NCBI GenBank assembly: GCA_964582785.1 | Contig: CAZOTT010000116.1 | Coordinates: forward strand, 1-8,212 | Direction: 5' to 3' | Source of the DNA: JAMOQA01 sp964582785 | GTDB taxonomy: Bacteria > Acidobacteriota > Polarisedimenticolia > J045 | DNA length: 8,212 nucleotides | Shown here: positions 5,952-8,212 of the stretch, in pieces | How positions within the stretch are numbered: position 1 is the first letter of the stretch | Layout: each line of letters starts with the position of its first letter | Notes under the pieces: generated by a model | Seen by the model: only the letters and a program-made list of their open reading frames with translations | The model's database searches: none | Told to the model about the DNA's origin: nothing | Made by a program: the position numbers and the translations under genes

Positions 5952-6355
5952 CGGCGGTCGAGCGGGCCGTCGCCACCGAGCGCCTGGCGGAGGTCGCCGG
6001 GGAGATCGTGGAACGCGAGCTCGGTTCGGCCATGGAAAAGCTCACCCCGAGCCAGCTCTTCCGGGCGCTGGAACTCGCGGGGGAGGAGGACGGGTGCCGG
6101 CTGCTGGAGTCCCTGGCGGGCCACCAGCTGGGTCGCTCCACGATGAAGCCGCCCTACCGGACCTTCTGGAAGGCGATCCAGGACGTGGCGGGGCAGCGGG
6201 ACCCGGCGGTGGCCGCCTACCTGCAGGAGACCGGTGGCCGGCAGGAACTGGAACCCTGGGAATTCCGCCGGCTGGTGGAGTTCCTGGTCGTGGAGGTTCT
6301 CTGGCGGAAGCGGCAGCAGCAAGCTCCCCGGGGCGGGCGGGGACGCGGGAGATGA
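5948..6355 (+). CDS. Small helical protein, second Cas11-like candidate
   Basis: The 135-residue product is predicted mostly alpha-helical: about 2-30 (AVATERLAEVAGEIVEREL), 34-60, 70-95 and 103-122, followed by a basic Gln/Arg/Gly tail (KRQQQAPRGGRGRGR). Length and all-helical character fit the Csm2/Cmr5 type of small subunit that lines the inner face of type III complexes, but I cannot assign a named family. One Cys (C50) is present and no enzymatic motif. ATG 5948 overlaps the previous stop (ATGA) with only a weak ribosome site (GGGGGTGG), so translation is probably coupled to the upstream gene. Four bases separate it from the following cas7. The basic tail could contact RNA (inference). 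Confidence 0.8.
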   Translation: MTAVERAVATERLAEVAGEIVERELGSAMEKLTPSQLFRALELAGEEDGCRLLESLAGHQLGRSTMKPPYRTFWKAIQDVAGQRDPAVAAYLQETGGRQELEPWEFRRLVEFLVVEVLWRKRQQQAPRGGRGRGR

Positions 6356-6359
6356 GCCG

Positions 6360-7151
6360 ATGATGGAACTGAAGACGAGGCACGTGGTGAAGGGGCAGGT
6401 GGTCCTCGAGAGCGCCCTTCACGTCGGGACCGGCCGGCCGGGGCGGTCCGGCTCCGACCAGGGGGTGATGCTGACCCCCGGGGGGCGCCCGCTGATCCCC
6501 GGCAGTTCCCTCAAGGGGGTCCTGCGGTCCACCGCCGAGTCCCTGGCCGGGCACCTGGGAATGACGGCCTGCTTCCTCGCGCCCGAGGGAAAGTGCCTCA
6601 CCGGGAAACAGCAGGAAGAGTCGACATTCCGGGAATGGCTGAAGGAAGACCCTTCCGCCGGGGAGATCCGGCAGAGGCTCCGGGCGAACCTTTGCGACGC
6701 CTGCCTCCTGTTCGGCAGCCCCCTGGCGGCCGGGAAGGTGCGGATGGTGGACGCGGTGGCGGAGCGCCAGGTGATGCCCGAGATCCGGGACGGGGTCGGC
6801 CTGGACCGGGACGCCCGGACGGCCAAGCCCCGCATCAAGTTCGACTTCGAGGTCGTCCCGGCCGGGCTCCGGTTCGACTTCCGTCTCGACGCGGAGAACC
6901 TGGAGGACCGGGAGAAGGCCCTCCTGTGGGCCGCCCTGCGGGAGTGGACCCGGGGCTTCTTCGTCGGGGGGAAGGTGTCCCGCGGTCTCGGCGCGGCCCG
7001 GCTCGCGGACCTGTCCTGGGCGGAGGCGGACCTCTCCGACCCGGGGCAGCGGGTGGCGTACCTGGCCCGGGGAGAGATGAAGGAGCTGGCGGCAGAGGAC
7101 CTCGACCGTTTCCTCGAGGGCGTGCTGGCGGCGGGAGGAACCGATGCGTAG
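6360..7151 (+). CDS. cas7: Csm3-like Cas7 RAMP protein, first of a tandem pair
   Basis: The 263-residue backbone subunit has clear Csm3 features: HVGTGRPGRSGSDQGVM (21-37), in which D33 falls where Csm3 carries its catalytic target-RNA-cleaving Asp; LIPGSSLKGVLRS (45-57); LLFGSPLAAGKVRMVDA (116-132); IRDGVGLDRD (142-151); FDFEVVPAGLRFDF (161-174); and the glycine-rich loop GGKVSRGLGA (203-212). C71, C79, C112 and C115 form a likely zinc-binding cluster. GGGAG at 6347-6351 serves ATG 6360; the next codon, ATG 6363, is an alternative start. The end overlaps the next gene by 8 bases. It shares motif order with the downstream gene, so the two are tandem paralogues that probably occupy different positions in one complex. 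Confidence 0.92.
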   Translation: MMELKTRHVVKGQVVLESALHVGTGRPGRSGSDQGVMLTPGGRPLIPGSSLKGVLRSTAESLAGHLGMTACFLAPEGKCLTGKQQEESTFREWLKEDPSAGEIRQRLRANLCDACLLFGSPLAAGKVRMVDAVAERQVMPEIRDGVGLDRDARTAKPRIKFDFEVVPAGLRFDFRLDAENLEDREKALLWAALREWTRGFFVGGKVSRGLGAARLADLSWAEADLSDPGQRVAYLARGEMKELAAEDLDRFLEGVLAAGGTDA

Positions 7152-8076
7152 GCGGAAGATCTGCGAGCTGGAGCTGGCGGTGGACCTGGAGGCGGACGGG
7201 CCGATCCTGGTGAAGGGCGGCGGGGAGTCCGGGATCCTCGCGGTGGACATGTGCTTCGTGCGGACCCGGCGGGGGGACCCCGAGGGGGAGGCGGGGGACC
7301 CATACCTGCCGGGGACGAGCCTGAAGGGGGTGATCCGGAGCCACGCGGAACGGGTCGTCCGGTCCCTCGCGGGGAGGGACGACGCGGTCTGCCTCCCCTA
7401 CGAGCGGGAAGAGGAAAAGGTGAAATCCTGTGGCAGCCGGTACGGCGAGAAGTCGAAACGGGAGGCCTACGCGAAATCCTGCCTCGCCTGCCGCCTGTTC
7501 GGTTCCCTCGCCTTCGGGGGCCGGGTCGCCATCGCCGATGCCTACCTGGTGGACCGGGAGGAGGTGCCGGTCCTCCTCGAGGTGCGGGACGGGGTCGCCA
7601 TCGACCGGCGGACCGGGGCGGCTGTCCCGCGGGCGAAGTTCCAGTTCGAGGTGCTGGTGCAGGGGCGGTTCCGGACGAGGGTCCTGGTGGACAACTTCGA
7701 GTCGTGGCAGGTGGGGATGCTCATCGCGGCCCTCGAGGACCTGCTGGCGGGCCGGTTGCCGGTGGGCATGGGTACTTCCCGGGGCCTCGGCCGGATGAAG
7801 GGCGCCATCCGGGAGGTGCGGGCCCGCTGGTACGGGAAGGCCCCGTCGTCCTGGGCCGGGATCGAGCGGCTGCTCCCGGAGGAAGAGGCGAAGCGGTGGG
7901 GGCTGTTCGCGGGGAAGCGCGAAGCCCCGGCGGTGACGAACCTCGCCCGGGCCGGCCTCGCCCACGAGGCGGTCACGACCTGGGACGGGTGGGCGGATGC
8001 CCGGCGGTTCTTCCTGGACGAGTTCGCCGACGTGGCCGGGTCCACGACCTGGCCGGGGGCCCGCGAGAGCGCCTGA
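7144..8076 (+). CDS. cas7: Csm3-like Cas7 RAMP protein with C-terminal extension
   Basis: The 310-residue product is a second Csm3-like subunit. It has GPILVKGG (19-26) and GILAVDMCFVR (30-40) with D35 at the catalytic Asp position; YLPGTSLKGVIRSHAER (54-70); a putative zinc cluster C83, C96, C113 and C116; CRLFGSLAFGG (116-126) and ADAY (131-134); VRDGVAIDRRTG (147-158); KFQFEV (165-170); and the glycine-rich loop MGTSRGLGRMKG (209-220). About 85 residues beyond the RAMP fold (226-310; SSWAGIERLLPEEEAKRW and a Trp/Phe-rich end) are absent from the upstream paralogue. GGGAGG at 7133-7138 serves ATG 7144, whose first codons overlap the previous gene. The last gene starts 21 bases after the stop. 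No inactivating change is seen. Confidence 0.92.
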   Translation: MRRRKICELELAVDLEADGPILVKGGGESGILAVDMCFVRTRRGDPEGEAGDPYLPGTSLKGVIRSHAERVVRSLAGRDDAVCLPYEREEEKVKSCGSRYGEKSKREAYAKSCLACRLFGSLAFGGRVAIADAYLVDREEVPVLLEVRDGVAIDRRTGAAVPRAKFQFEVLVQGRFRTRVLVDNFESWQVGMLIAALEDLLAGRLPVGMGTSRGLGRMKGAIREVRARWYGKAPSSWAGIERLLPEEEAKRWGLFAGKREAPAVTNLARAGLAHEAVTTWDGWADARRFFLDEFADVAGSTTWPGARESA

Positions 8077-8097
8077 GCCGGGCCCGGGAGGACACCG

Positions 8098-8212
8098 ATG
8101 AACCACGACGGCATGGCCGCGAGCCGGTACCGCTACCTGGAACGCCCGGGGAAGGGGGCCCGCCTGGATCGGCGCCCCTCCCGCCTGCGCTGGCGGGGGT
8201 ACCGGGGCCGCT
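8098..8212 (+). CDS. Start of an unidentified arginine-rich protein (3' truncated by window)
   Basis: Only 38 codons are visible before the window ends. ATG 8098 is preceded by GGGAGG (8086-8091) at proper spacing and follows cas7 by 21 bases, so it looks like the next gene of the operon. The visible part is strongly basic and aromatic (RYRYLERPG, then RLDRRPSRLRWRGYRGR). No domain can be recognised from so short a piece. Further subunits of type III-D systems often follow Cas7 genes, which is only a positional hint. Confidence 0.6.
   Translation, partial: MNHDGMAASRYRYLERPGKGARLDRRPSRLRWRGYRGR

Noticed and set aside
6352..6363. ATG at 6352 overlapping the stop as a start
   Set aside because: It hits a stop after three codons; ATG 6360 is in the frame of the Cas7 protein and has the better spacing from GGGAG.
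1352..8112. Similar starts GTGAACCACGCCGGC (1352) and ATGAACCACGACGGC (8098)
   Set aside because: Similarity stops after about five codons and the first is probably not a real start; treated as coincidence.
1..8212. CRISPR array, tRNA, rRNA, insertion sequence or integrase
   Set aside because: No regularly spaced direct repeats, no RNA gene signature and no transposase or recombinase motif were found in the window.

Overview
The window is very GC-rich throughout (above 70% by eye). It has strong GGAGG-type Shine-Dalgarno sequences, and every gene I can support is on the + strand. It reads as one polar locus: the 3' end of a sigma-54 activator gene, a non-coding control region, two small accessory genes, and then a Csx10-containing (subtype III-D-like) type III CRISPR effector operon that runs off the right edge. 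A sigma-54 activator together with such high GC suggests a deltaproteobacterium-like or other high-GC, possibly thermophilic bacterium. The sequence alone does not fix the taxon.

Layout. 1-573 is the C-terminal part of a bacterial enhancer-binding protein: the end of its AAA+ domain plus a Fis-type helix-turn-helix. The 573-857 interval holds an AT-rich patch with an inverted repeat (possible upstream activator site), a near-consensus -24/-12 sigma-54 promoter at 702-718, and a leader with several hairpins. Then come a 165-residue protein with a short folded core inside Gly/Pro/Glu-rich tails (858-1355), a 200-base gap with a strong inverted repeat, and a 98-residue membrane protein (1556-1852). 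A second control region (1853-2087) carries a candidate extended -10 promoter and two adjacent hairpins. The effector operon follows: cas10 without an HD domain but with an intact GGDD cyclase motif (2088-3665), a short Cas7-like RAMP (3662-4333), csx10 (4330-5466), two small mostly helical proteins (5463-5951 and 5948-6355), and two Csm3-like Cas7 proteins (6360-7151 and 7144-8076). A truncated arginine-rich ORF starts at 8098. From cas10 to the second Cas7 the genes overlap or nearly touch, so translation is probably coupled.

How it may work. The RAMP proteins and small helical proteins would form a crRNA-guided backbone capped by Cas10 and Csx10. All three Cas7-like proteins keep an Asp where Csm3 has its RNA-cleaving residue. 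The GGDD motif predicts cyclic oligoadenylate synthesis on target recognition, while the missing HD domain argues against Cas10 cutting DNA. No CRISPR array, cas1/cas2, cas6 or recognisable CARF effector lies in the window. The most unusual feature is the pairing of a sigma-54 activator with a sigma-54 promoter directly upstream of a type III locus. A testable idea is that the activator's unseen N-terminal sensor reads the infection state, possibly cyclic oligoadenylate, and switches on the two accessory genes or the whole operon.
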